A stretch of 64,000 bases of DNA, taken from Dinoroseobacter sp049800835. Lineage in GTDB: Bacteria > Pseudomonadota > Alphaproteobacteria > Rhodobacterales > Rhodobacteraceae. Shown one piece after another: positions 34,114 to 42,364 of the stretch; position 1 is the stretch's first letter; each line of letters opens with the position of its first letter. The stretch spans positions 62,001-126,000 of the forward strand of contig NZ_JBNAFU010000001.1 in NCBI RefSeq assembly GCF_049800835.1, read 5' to 3'. A program made the translations under genes and the position numbers. Below the pieces are notes generated by a model, which saw only the letters and a program-made list of their open reading frames with translations, had not been told where the DNA came from and did no database searches.

Positions 34114-35538
34114 ATGGGTACAATTTGGGCGCCAGAATTGCAGCAGGCGTTGTCCGAGGCGAGCGGCCCGAAATACAGGATGCTCGCAAACGCGATTGAA
34201 ACCGCGATCTCCAAAGACATTCTGAAAGCCGGGGACAAGCTGCCACCCGTGCGCGATCTGGCGTATCGGCTGTCAATCACCCCCGGAACTGTTGCGCGTG
34301 CCTACACGCAACTAACCGACCGAGGCATTCTTGAGGCCGGGGTCGGGCGGGGCACATTCGTTGCGCAACCTGGTGCACAGCCAGTTCTGGACACGCGCAC
34401 GCTCGAACTGGATGCGGTTGTCCATAACGAGGGCGGTGACGTTTTCGAGGTCAACCTCGTCTCACCGCATTTGCCCAATGTCGGACAGGCGCGCTTTATC
34501 CGGTCGGTCCTGAGCCGCGTTGCGGAGGATCCACCGTCAGGTGTGATGCACTATCCGGGGTTTCGGACCGGCGCTGCTGCACGCGCAGCCGTTGCAAGTT
34601 ACCTCGCACCTGTGGCTCTGGGCGCGCTTCACTCAGAAGACATCGCGCTCGCACACGGTGCACAGAACGGGATCATGATGGTCATGCAGGCCGTCCTCTC
34701 TGGTCCGAAGCCCATAATACTGGTCGAAGAGCTGGCCTACCCGGGATACCGGCGCGCGGCGGAGTTGTTGCGAGCCGAAGTCGTGCCTGTCCCGATTGAC
34801 GCACATGGCGTGATACCCGAAGCGCTGGAGGCTACGGTCAAGTCCACAGGTGCCCAGATCCTGTGCATGTCTGCCGAAGTTCAAAACCCGCTGTTGTTCA
34901 GCGTGCCCACGCAACGCCGCAATGAAATTGCGGATGTCGCACGTCGGACAGGCCTGCACGTGCTTGAGGATGACACCTATCGTCTGGGTCCCGTCGCGGG
35001 GCCGTCGATCCGGTCGCTGGTCCCGGAGCGGGGCTGGTTTGTTTCTTCCCTGTCGAAATCGCTCAGTCCCGCTTTGCGTCTGGGTTTCGTCGTCCCGCCG
35101 GAGGGGCATGCAGGTGCGCTGCGCCGGGTTGCGGAAACCGGTTTTTTCGGACTTGCGACGCCGATGTCCGATCTGGCGGCACTCCTTTTGACCGATCCCC
35201 GGCTGCCGGTGCTGCAACACGCTCTGCGGGAGCAGGTGGCGGACTATATCCGGGCCATGGTGAATATTCTCGGAAGCCACGATCTGGTGTGGCGCGAGGA
35301 TGCATTGTTCGTCTGGCTCACGCTGCCGCGCGGGTGGCGGGCCAATGCCTTTGCGCGCGCAGCGGAGGAGCAGGGAGTTCAAATCCGCACGGCAGAAGAT
35401 TACGCGGACCGAAACAGTCATGCGCCGCATGCGATCCGTCTGGCTGTCAACGCTGGTGTGAGCCGAAAAAGCTTCGAAGCGGCGCTCGAGCGGCTGCGCG
35501 AGTTGCTTGATCATCCACCGCAAGAAATCATCGTTTGA
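34114..35538 (+). CDS. MocR-type GntR regulator with aminotransferase-like domain
   Basis: A 474-residue fusion: GntR winged helix (DKLPPVRDLAYRLSITPGTVARAYTQLTDRGILEAGVGRGTFV) and a fold-type I PLP domain with the lysine motif WFVSSLSKSLSPALRLGFVV. MocR proteins sense PLP-linked amines or vitamin B6 status. It is divergent from the DUF1127 gene across a palindromic region, suggesting autoregulation. The ligand cannot be read. Confidence 0.88.
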   Translation: MGTIWAPELQQALSEASGPKYRMLANAIETAISKDILKAGDKLPPVRDLAYRLSITPGTVARAYTQLTDRGILEAGVGRGTFVAQPGAQPVLDTRTLELDAVVHNEGGDVFEVNLVSPHLPNVGQARFIRSVLSRVAEDPPSGVMHYPGFRTGAAARAAVASYLAPVALGALHSEDIALAHGAQNGIMMVMQAVLSGPKPIILVEELAYPGYRRAAELLRAEVVPVPIDAHGVIPEALEATVKSTGAQILCMSAEVQNPLLFSVPTQRRNEIADVARRTGLHVLEDDTYRLGPVAGPSIRSLVPERGWFVSSLSKSLSPALRLGFVVPPEGHAGALRRVAETGFFGLATPMSDLAALLLTDPRLPVLQHALREQVADYIRAMVNILGSHDLVWREDALFVWLTLPRGWRANAFARAAEEQGVQIRTAEDYADRNSHAPHAIRLAVNAGVSRKSFEAALERLRELLDHPPQEIIV

Positions 35539-35551
35539 CGCGCTATATGTG

Positions 35552-35574
35552 GGGTAAAATGATACCCAATTTTT
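35552..35574 (+). terminator. Weak terminator after the MocR-type gene
   Basis: Stem GGGTA/TACCC (35552-35556, 35563-35567) with a six-base loop, followed by AATTTTTA. Short stem, so only moderate support. Confidence 0.4.
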
Positions 35575-35614
35575 AGAGCTCTGTTTTTGCTTACTTTTTT
35601 CGAAACTTTTGCCG

Positions 35615-35642
35615 TTGACCTGCATCCAAAAACCCTTAGAAC
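35615..35642 (+). promoter_or_regulatory. Predicted promoter for rplM-rpsI
   Basis: TTGACC at 35615-35620 and TAGAAC at 35637-35642, spacer 16, with about 75 bases of leader before rplM. The leader is the likely site for any L13 feedback, but I see no clear structure. Confidence 0.4.
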
Positions 35643-35716
35643 ACAGCAATCGATTTCTCGCAGAGGCCATCCGTCGGATGCCCCGCGATCCATATGGTCT
35701 CAACAGGACTGACGCT

Positions 35717-36178
35717 ATGAAAACCTTTACCGCTACCCCGGCGGATATCGACAAGAAATGGATCCTGATCGACGCCGAAGGCGTTGTTCTGGGCCGCCTC
35801 GCGTCGATCATCGCCATGCGCTTGCGCGGCAAGCACAAAGCCACCTTCACACCGCACATGGACATGGGCGACAACGTGATCGTCATCAACGCCGAGAAGG
35901 TGCAGGTGACGGGCGACAAGCGCAACAAGCCGAACTACTGGCACACCGGATATCCGGGTGGGATCAAGTCCCGCACGACCGGTCAGATCCTTGACGGTGC
36001 GCACCCCGAACGTGTCGTCATGCAAGCCGTGAAGCGCATGCTGCCTGGCGGCCCGCTGTCGCGTCAGCAGATGACGAACCTGCGCGTCTACGCAGGCACC
36101 GAGCATCCGCACGAGGCCCAGCAGCCCGAGGTGCTCGACGTGGCCTCGAAGAACCCCAAGAACACCCGGAGCGCGTGA
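35717..36178 (+). CDS. rplM: 50S ribosomal protein L13
   Basis: A 153-residue L13: MKTFTATPADIDKKWILIDAEGVVLGRLAS, the GDNVIVINAEKVQVTG motif and HPERVVMQAVKRMLP. It binds 23S rRNA in the large subunit. ATG 35717 starts the conserved N-terminus; the frame runs open to 35609. It is followed after one base by rpsI, the universal order. Confidence 0.97.
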   Translation: MKTFTATPADIDKKWILIDAEGVVLGRLASIIAMRLRGKHKATFTPHMDMGDNVIVINAEKVQVTGDKRNKPNYWHTGYPGGIKSRTTGQILDGAHPERVVMQAVKRMLPGGPLSRQQMTNLRVYAGTEHPHEAQQPEVLDVASKNPKNTRSA

Positions 36179-36179
36179 G

Positions 36180-36677
36180 ATGGCTGAAGAAATCAAATCC
36201 TTTGATGAGCTGACCGCTGTTGCCGAGGGTGGCAGCGCGGCAGTGGTTGCCGAAGCACCCGAAACGCCGCGCGAACCCGTTCGCGATGAACTCGGTCGGT
36301 CCTATGCCACCGGCAAGCGGAAAGACGCGGTCGCCCGCGTTTGGATCAAGCCGGGCTCCGGCAAGATGACGGTGAACGGCAAGGACATGCCCGCGTATTT
36401 TGCGCGCCCCGTGTTGCAGATGATCCTGCGCCAGCCGTTCCAGGTGGCCGGGGTCGAGGACCAGTTTGACGTGATGGCGACCGTCAAGGGCGGTGGCCTG
36501 TCCGGTCAGGCCGGCGCAGTGCGCCATGGTGTGTCCAAGGCGCTGCAGCTCTACGAGCCGTCGCTGCGTGGTGCACTCAAGGCCGCTGGCTTCCTGACCC
36601 GCGACAGTCGCGTGGTGGAGCGTAAGAAGTACGGCAAGCGCAAGGCGCGCCGGAGCTTCCAGTTCTCCAAGCGCTGA
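36180..36677 (+). CDS. rpsI: 30S ribosomal protein S9
   Basis: A 165-residue S9 with an alphaproteobacterial N-terminal extension of about 35 acidic residues, then SYATGKRKDAVARVWIKPGSG and the tail LTRDSRVVERKKYGKRKARRSFQFSKR, whose terminal KR reaches the ribosomal P site. It is the second gene of the rplM operon. Confidence 0.97.
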   Translation: MAEEIKSFDELTAVAEGGSAAVVAEAPETPREPVRDELGRSYATGKRKDAVARVWIKPGSGKMTVNGKDMPAYFARPVLQMILRQPFQVAGVEDQFDVMATVKGGGLSGQAGAVRHGVSKALQLYEPSLRGALKAAGFLTRDSRVVERKKYGKRKARRSFQFSKR

Positions 36678-36697
36678 TACTGCCAAAACAGTCTTCG

Positions 36698-36731
36698 AAA
36701 GGGCCCGCTGTATCGCGGGCCCTTTTCTTTT
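36698..36731 (+). terminator. Rho-independent terminator of rplM-rpsI
   Basis: Perfect stem GGGCCCGC/GCGGGCCC (36701-36708, 36715-36722) with a six-base loop TGTATC and TTTTCTTTT tail, 24 bases after the rpsI stop. Confidence 0.9.
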
Positions 36732-36832
36732 GCGCGCCACGCGCTTGACGCTCTGCGCGTAATCAGGTTGCCTTTGCCCCGTCAGTGCGCCCCGCGCCTG
36801 TGATCCAGATCCCGCTGATGAGGAGCCCATAG

Positions 36833-37144
36833 ATGTATCTGACGATGAATCGTTTCCGGGTGAACGCCGATCAGACCGAGGCGTTTGAGGCTGTGTGGAA
36901 ATCCCGCGACAGCCACCTGAAAACGGTCGACGGGTTCGTATCCTTCCACCTGATGAAGGGGGAGGAGGCGGATGGCGTGCGTCTCTATGCATCACACACG
37001 ATGTGGCGCGACCATGCCGCGTTTGAGGCCTGGACCAAGTCAGAAGCGTTCCGTGCGGCCCACAAGGGCGCCAAATCCAGCGCAGATATGTATGATGGTC
37101 CACCGGTTCTGGAAGTGTTCGAAAGCGTGCAGGAACTCTCCTGA
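36833..37144 (+). CDS. Antibiotic biosynthesis monooxygenase (ABM) / HmoA-like protein
   Basis: A 103-residue ferredoxin-like alpha/beta barrel protein: MYLTMNRFRVNADQTEAFEAVW, then DGFVSFHLMKGEE and HTMWRDHAAFEAWTKSEAF. Members include heme-degrading monooxygenases and quinol oxygenases. GAGGAGC precedes the start. No heme-uptake genes are adjacent, so the substrate is open. Confidence 0.75.
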   Translation: MYLTMNRFRVNADQTEAFEAVWKSRDSHLKTVDGFVSFHLMKGEEADGVRLYASHTMWRDHAAFEAWTKSEAFRAAHKGAKSSADMYDGPPVLEVFESVQELS

Positions 37145-37162
37145 AGCTGCAGCGCACTCATA

Positions 37163-37181
37163 TTTGCGCCCACGGCGCAAA
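37163..37181. other. Perfect hairpin after the ABM gene
   Basis: TTTGCGCC (37163-37170) and GGCGCAAA (37174-37181) around CAC; no U-run. Nothing else recognisable in the 176-base gap before the AGCS gene. Confidence 0.4.
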
Positions 37182-37320
37182 CCCGGTTGATGCCGCCTAA
37201 TAATTAATCAGTTCAGTCACGATTTCCCGGATTTCGTTACGAAACCAGGTGGGCGCTAGGTGAAATGCCACTTATGCGGGACCGTTAGTCTTTGGACTCA
37301 TCCATTGGAGGCCCCGTAAG

Positions 37321-38790
37321 ATGACATTTCTAGATCCTCTGTTTGGCTTGATTAACGATTTGACATGGGGATGGGCGCTTATTCCCATTCTCGTGATTTT
37401 CGGCGTGTTCTTTACCGTTGCCAGCGGTTTCGTTCAGTTTGGGTTTTTCAGGCGCATGTTCGGCGTGCTGACCGGCGACGGAGAGACCTCTGATCCCACC
37501 AAAATCAGCGCGAGAGAGGCGTTGTTCGTGTCTGTCGGCGGCCGGGTGGGCGGCGGAAACATCGCAGGCGTCGCAGTGGCCATCACCGCCGGTGGCCCGG
37601 GGGCCGTGTTCTGGATGTGGGCTATTGCGCTGGTGGGCATGTGCACCGCACTGATCGAGGCCACACTGGCGCAAACCTTCAAGCAGACCACGCCCGAGGG
37701 CGACTATCGCGGCGGTCCGGCGCGCTACATCATCCATGGACTGGGGGAGAAGTACCGCTGGCTTGCGGTCATCTACGCGGTCTGCCTGATCGCGTCTTTC
37801 GCCATCGGATTCAACGCATTTCAGGGAAACACGGTTGCCGGCGCCGCCCTGGACAGTCTCGCCATTCCGCGTGTCTACACCGGCGTGGCATTGGCCGTTG
37901 CTACAGGGTTCATTATCTACGGCGGCATTCACCGCATCGCGAAGACCGCTGATGTCGTCATCCCGATCATGGCGTTCGGCTATATCGGCATGGCACTGTT
38001 GATCATCGCTCTCAACATCACCTCGTTGCCCAGTGTGATCATCGACATCGTCGCCAACGCCTTCGGCTTTCGTGAGGCGGTGGCGGGCGGCATGGGCGCG
38101 GCAATCGCCCAGGGTTTGCGTCGCGGTCTGTTCTCGAACGAGGCGGGTCTCGGGTCCGCACCCAACGTGGCCGCGACCGCCTATGTCAAGCACCCGGTCA
38201 GTCAGGGCATCACGCAAAGCTTTTCGGTCTTCATCGACACCATCATCATCTGTTCGTGCACGGCTTTCGTGATCCTGCTGGGTGATGTGTACCAACCCGG
38301 CGCCGAAGGGGTCGATGGCGTGGCCCTGACCCAGCAATCCATGGTCAGTCACGTCGGGGCCTGGGCGCAGTATTTCCTGACCTTTGCGATCCTGCTTTTT
38401 GCGTTCTCGTCCATCATGTACAATTATTATCTGGGCGAAAATGCACTGACCTTCATGACAGAGAATCCAAACGCGCTGCATGTCTTGCGCGCCGCGATCA
38501 TCGGGATTGTCTTTCTCGGTGCGGTCGCCCCCGGGGCGACGGCGGTCTTCTCGTTCTCGGATCCGATGATGGGCATCCTGGCGGTGGTCAACCTGCTGGC
38601 ACTGATGATGCTGTTCCCCGTGGCGATGCGCGTTGTGTCGGACTTCCGCGCGCAATTGGCCCAAGGGATCGCCAAGCCGGTCTTCGATCCGGCGGATTTC
38701 CCGGACCTGGACACGGATCCGACGGCATGGCCCGATGCGGCAACGGTGCCCAAGCCAGATCCAGCGGGTGGTATCGTGGCAACAGGCTAA
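37321..38790 (+). CDS. Alanine/glycine:cation symporter (AGCS family)
   Basis: A 489-residue membrane protein with about ten helices and family motifs: VGGRVGGGNIAGVAVAITAGGPGAVFWMW, GDYRGGPARYI and LRRGLFSNEAGLGSAPNVAATAYV. AGCS proteins import alanine or glycine with Na+ or H+. A rather long acidic C-terminal tail is present. Its stop is followed at 38797-38828 by a perfect 10-bp hairpin. Confidence 0.9.
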   Translation: MTFLDPLFGLINDLTWGWALIPILVIFGVFFTVASGFVQFGFFRRMFGVLTGDGETSDPTKISAREALFVSVGGRVGGGNIAGVAVAITAGGPGAVFWMWAIALVGMCTALIEATLAQTFKQTTPEGDYRGGPARYIIHGLGEKYRWLAVIYAVCLIASFAIGFNAFQGNTVAGAALDSLAIPRVYTGVALAVATGFIIYGGIHRIAKTADVVIPIMAFGYIGMALLIIALNITSLPSVIIDIVANAFGFREAVAGGMGAAIAQGLRRGLFSNEAGLGSAPNVAATAYVKHPVSQGITQSFSVFIDTIIICSCTAFVILLGDVYQPGAEGVDGVALTQQSMVSHVGAWAQYFLTFAILLFAFSSIMYNYYLGENALTFMTENPNALHVLRAAIIGIVFLGAVAPGATAVFSFSDPMMGILAVVNLLALMMLFPVAMRVVSDFRAQLAQGIAKPVFDPADFPDLDTDPTAWPDAATVPKPDPAGGIVATG

Positions 38791-38796
38791 CAGCAC

Positions 38797-38828
38797 GGAC
38801 GCGCCGCGCCATCCGGTTCGGCGCGTCC
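38797..38828 (+). terminator. Hairpin after the AGCS gene
   Basis: Perfect 10-bp stem GGACGCGCCG/CGGCGCGTCC with a 12-base loop, seven bases after the stop. No U-run follows, so it may be a processing or weak termination site. Confidence 0.55.
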
Positions 38829-38903
38829 CATCGCGGATGACCTTCACATGCGCGCGCCGGAATGGTACGCGCTGCGGCACATGTGTGTTGGGAAGGCTGT
38901 CAG

Positions 38904-39860
38904 GTGAGTTTTCGGTCCGCTCTTGCCGGTGCAACGGTCACGATCGCCCTTGGTGCCATCGCGCTGGCCGCCTTTTCGTGGTCGACCGCCACGGGAACCG
39001 CAGTGGGTCCCCTAGTTCGGATCTTTGACGCTCTGTCGCCTTGGTTACTGGCCGTCGGGGGCGCCTTTGCGGGCGCGGCGCTGCTGCTTGGAGCGCGCTG
39101 GCTTGGCGCGACCCTGCTGCTTATCGCGGTTCTGTGCGGGGCGGTTGGCTACGCATCGTATCGGTCGGTTACGGTTCCGCTTGCCGACAGGGTGCCAGAG
39201 GACTTCAGCGTGCTGTTTTTCAACGTCGAGAACACCAACACCGCATACGCTTCGCGGATCATCGAAGCGACCGTCGCCGAGAAGCCCGACATCGCTGTTT
39301 TCGCCGAAGCCGGAGCCCTGGCGGGAGAGATCGAAAAGTTGGAGGCAGCATACAGCTTCGTAACGCCGTGTACCTCGCGCGACTGTCAGCTTGTGCTGGC
39401 TACCGACTTGCCCGTGCTGCGGTCGTGGTTTCTAAGCCTCAATCCGATCTGGCCCGGGCGTTATGGCGTCATGGAGATCGAAACGCCCGCCGGGACGCCG
39501 ATGTTCGTCGTCGCAAACCACCTGACGAAGCCGTGGATGTCCGGTGTGTCCGAGATGGAGCTTCACCAGCTTCTGGCGCAATACCGATGGCTGCAAGGTC
39601 CTGCTCTGGTTGTCGGAGACTTCAACATGCCCCCGTGGAGCTACCCGTTGCGGCAGATACTGGACGAAAGCGGTTTCCGGGCCTTGCGCGCACAACCGGC
39701 GTCTTGGCCCGCAAGCGGCGGGCCGTTTGCCCTGCCGATCGACCTTGCGCTGGTCACGGGCGGTGTGCAGGCAACCGGAGTAGACCCCTTCGGGCAGGGG
39801 TTGAACTCCAACCATCTCGGCTTTGTCGTGGATGTCGCGGTACCTGCGCCGGATGGCTGA
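38904..39860 (+). CDS. Endonuclease/exonuclease/phosphatase family membrane protein
   Basis: A 318-residue protein starting at GTG 38904 with GGAAGG seven bases upstream. Three N-terminal helices lie before residue 100, followed by a DNase I-like domain: FSVLFFNVENTN, VVANHLTKPW, VVGDFNMPPWS and LNSNHLGFVVDV, where SDH of the family is SNH. It probably hydrolyses a phosphodiester or phosphate on the periplasmic side; substrate unknown. It converges with the TetR gene. Confidence 0.75.
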   Translation: MSFRSALAGATVTIALGAIALAAFSWSTATGTAVGPLVRIFDALSPWLLAVGGAFAGAALLLGARWLGATLLLIAVLCGAVGYASYRSVTVPLADRVPEDFSVLFFNVENTNTAYASRIIEATVAEKPDIAVFAEAGALAGEIEKLEAAYSFVTPCTSRDCQLVLATDLPVLRSWFLSLNPIWPGRYGVMEIETPAGTPMFVVANHLTKPWMSGVSEMELHQLLAQYRWLQGPALVVGDFNMPPWSYPLRQILDESGFRALRAQPASWPASGGPFALPIDLALVTGGVQATGVDPFGQGLNSNHLGFVVDVAVPAPDG

Positions 39861-39866
39861 CGGGCA

Positions 39867-40484
39867 TTACTTGTCCGGCGCAATAAGACCCAGACCGCGC
39901 AGATAGATCCCGATGCCGGATTCCAGCAAGTCTTCGGGCGGGAAGGGGGCTTTCGCGCCCGGCGCGCCCCGCGCAAACAGTTCCACGACCCCATGGCTCA
40001 TGGCCCAGATGTGAGCGGAAAACATCGCTGCCGGGGGGCGTTTGTCTTCGGGAATGTGTTTGGACAGCTCAATCGCCGCGCGTTCCAACACATCGCGGGA
40101 CCGGGCCGAGGCGCTGGCCAGTTCCGGCGTGATGCTGTTGGAAATCCCGCTTTCGAACATGGCCATGTAGTGGCCGGGGTGTCTGCGCGCAAATGCGAGG
40201 TAGGCGCGTCCCGTCGCCTCGAACGCCGCAAGCGCCGAGGGGGTGCCGTTGTTGAACGCATATTCCATCAGATCCGCGAAAATGGCGTGACCCTGCAAGG
40301 CACATTCCGCGATCAGGTCTTCGCGCCCTGAGAAATGCCGGTAGACGGCCGCGGGTGTCACACCTGCGCTCTTGGCGGCTTCAGACAGGGTAAATCCGGT
40401 CGGACCCTTTTCCTCGATCAGCTTGAGCGCTGCATCGACGAGGGCCTGACGCAGGTTGCCGTGATGATAGCCGCGCTTAGGCAT
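39867..40484 (-). CDS. TetR-family transcriptional regulator
   Basis: A 205-residue regulator beginning MPKRGYHHGNLRQALVDAALKLIEE with the HTH FTLSEAAKSAGVTPAAVYRHFSGREDLI, then a ligand-binding helical domain. ATG 40484 lies eight bases inside the end of the PPK2 gene, so the two are co-transcribed. It may control the PPK2 gene or itself; ligand unknown. Confidence 0.88.
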   Translation of the reverse strand: MPKRGYHHGNLRQALVDAALKLIEEKGPTGFTLSEAAKSAGVTPAAVYRHFSGREDLIAECALQGHAIFADLMEYAFNNGTPSALAAFEATGRAYLAFARRHPGHYMAMFESGISNSITPELASASARSRDVLERAAIELSKHIPEDKRPPAAMFSAHIWAMSHGVVELFARGAPGAKAPFPPEDLLESGIGIYLRGLGLIAPDK

Positions 40485-41346
40485 CCCAGAGGTCGACGCC
40501 TCCGACGATCTTGGGGTCCGGTTCGGCGACCACATCGGGTTTCTTGCCGTCGTAATCGATGCCGGACAAAACATGCCGGATCGCGGCAAGGCGGGCGCGG
40601 CGCTTGTCGTCCGTGCGAATGACGGTCCACGGCGCGGTATTGAGATCCGTGCGCAGGAACGTTTCCCGTATGGTTTCGGTATAGAGATCCCAGCGGTTCA
40701 GCCCTTCGACATCGATGGCGCTGAGCTTCCATTGCTTGAGCGGATCCTTCTCACGGGCCAGAAACCGGCGCAGTTGTTCGGCGCGCCCGACATTCAGCCA
40801 GAACTTCACGAAATAAATGCCTTCGTCGACCAGCATCGTCTCGAAATCCGGGACCTGTCGAAAAAACGCGGCGCGCTGGGGTTCCGTGCAAAACTCGAAA
40901 ACATGTTCCACCACTGCGCGGTTGTACCAGCTGCGATCAAACAGAACCATTTCACCTGCCGCTGGTAACTGCCTGATGTAGCGCTGAAAATACCATTCGC
41001 GCGCCTCCCGGTCCGTGGGTTTGGACAAGGCGACGACCCGCGCATTCCGGGGGTTCAGGTTCTCGCGGAAGCGTTTGATGGTGCCACCTTTTCCAGCCGC
41101 ATCGCGCCCTTCGAACAGCACACAGACACGCGCGCCGCTCTCCTTGATCCAGGCCTGAAGCTTGACCAGTTCGATTTGCAGGTCCTTCAAGGTCTCTTCG
41201 TAGGCGTCCCGGTCCATCCGCTCCTGATACGGAAACTCGGGGTCCAGGACGTCCTTTTTCCCGTTCGAGGCGATGGCCTCGCGCACATCCTTCGGAGCGC
41301 TCTCCTCATAGAAACGGGTGATCGCGCCATCGAAGGGCAGGGTCAT
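40477..41346 (-). CDS. ppk2: Polyphosphate kinase 2
   Basis: A 289-residue PPK2: Walker A LFEGRDAAGKGGTIKRF, Walker B LFDRSWYNRAVVEHVF and the lid KFWLNVGRAEQLRRFLAREKDP. It uses polyphosphate to phosphorylate nucleotides or the reverse. Single-domain PPK2 of about 290 residues usually acts on NDPs. GAGG lies before ATG 41346. The following TetR gene overlaps it. Confidence 0.92.
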   Translation of the reverse strand: MTLPFDGAITRFYEESAPKDVREAIASNGKKDVLDPEFPYQERMDRDAYEETLKDLQIELVKLQAWIKESGARVCVLFEGRDAAGKGGTIKRFRENLNPRNARVVALSKPTDREAREWYFQRYIRQLPAAGEMVLFDRSWYNRAVVEHVFEFCTEPQRAAFFRQVPDFETMLVDEGIYFVKFWLNVGRAEQLRRFLAREKDPLKQWKLSAIDVEGLNRWDLYTETIRETFLRTDLNTAPWTVIRTDDKRRARLAAIRHVLSGIDYDGKKPDVVAEPDPKIVGGVDLWDA

Positions 41347-41407
41347 GGGATACCTCGCGGGGCCGGTGTCGGAGTCTGTCGCCGGGGCAGTATGCCGATT
41401 GGGGCGG

Positions 41408-42364
41408 TCAGCGCAATCCGGCGCGCCGGGCCACACGGTCGACAGCGCGCACGACATCGTCCGTAGCCGCGTGGTGTGGCATGTGTCCAATACCCGGCAA
41501 CAGTGTGAGTTCCGCATTGGGCAGAAGCTGCGCCATGGGCTGTGCATGCACGGCAGCCGGCACGGTCCCGTCGGCACTGCCATGCAGGACCTCAACCGGG
41601 ACAGTCACGGTCGGATAGGCTTCTGACATCACCTCAAGATTGCGCTTCAGGCGATTGATCTGGCGGGCATTTTGCCGGATCGAGTCGGTGTTCAAGGCCA
41701 GATCCACGCCGACATAGTCAATGTAGCCCGAGGGCAGCGCGTTGGGTCGGAACAGTCGCGCGCCGATGCTGTCCGCATCCGAGACATCCACCGAATTGAC
41801 CAGCAAGGGCACGACCGTTGCGCCACCGATGCGGCTCCCGGCGATGGAATACCACGGACCCAGACCGCCGGGCCACGGCATCGTTGCCCCCGCCAGGCTG
41901 ACAACACCCGCGACCTGGTCCGGGCGTTCCAGCGCCCAGGCCATCGCGACCGAACCACCGTAGGAGTGACCGAGGATAATCGCGCGCCGAATGTTGAGGC
42001 TATCCAGCACCTTGGCCATGTGGCGTGCCTGTTCCTGCGGGCTCTCGCCGCGCGGGTTGAGCGCATCCGAAAATCCGAGCCCCGGGCGGTCGAAGGCCAG
42101 TACGCGGTAGCGATCGTCTAGGCGGTCGGCGAGCTCGAAGGTCATGTCCCGCAGGTTTCCGGACGCCCCGTGCAGAAGCACAACCGCCGGCCCGCGCCCG
42201 GTATCTGTATAGTGCACCTGTTTGCCATCGATCTGCGCAAAGCTGCCCAAGGGCGGGGTCGCAACCCGTGTCACGGTGTCCTCCGATCCCGAACCGCCAC
42301 ACCCGATCAGCGTCAGAAACGCTGCGAAGAGGCCTGCCTTAAGTGCCGATCTGCTCAATATCAT
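41408..42364 (-). CDS. Alpha/beta hydrolase lipoprotein
   Basis: A 318-residue protein with a lipoprotein signal (AGLFAAFLTLIGC, Cys at about residue 22). The hydrolase core is clear: VVLLHGASGNLRDM oxyanion motif, nucleophile GHSYGGS, Asp in LHGSADGTVP and His in LPGIGHMPHHA. It is a periplasm-facing, membrane-tethered esterase or lipase-like enzyme; substrate unknown. Its ATG lies inside the end of metA, so translation is coupled; ATG 42403 is an alternative. Confidence 0.85.
   Translation of the reverse strand: MILSRSALKAGLFAAFLTLIGCGGSGSEDTVTRVATPPLGSFAQIDGKQVHYTDTGRGPAVVLLHGASGNLRDMTFELADRLDDRYRVLAFDRPGLGFSDALNPRGESPQEQARHMAKVLDSLNIRRAIILGHSYGGSVAMAWALERPDQVAGVVSLAGATMPWPGGLGPWYSIAGSRIGGATVVPLLVNSVDVSDADSIGARLFRPNALPSGYIDYVGVDLALNTDSIRQNARQINRLKRNLEVMSEAYPTVTVPVEVLHGSADGTVPAAVHAQPMAQLLPNAELTLLPGIGHMPHHAATDDVVRAVDRVARRAGLR

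Noticed and set aside
37145..37320. Glycine riboswitch upstream of the AGCS symporter
   Set aside because: The conserved glycine aptamer core is absent; only an isolated perfect hairpin is seen.
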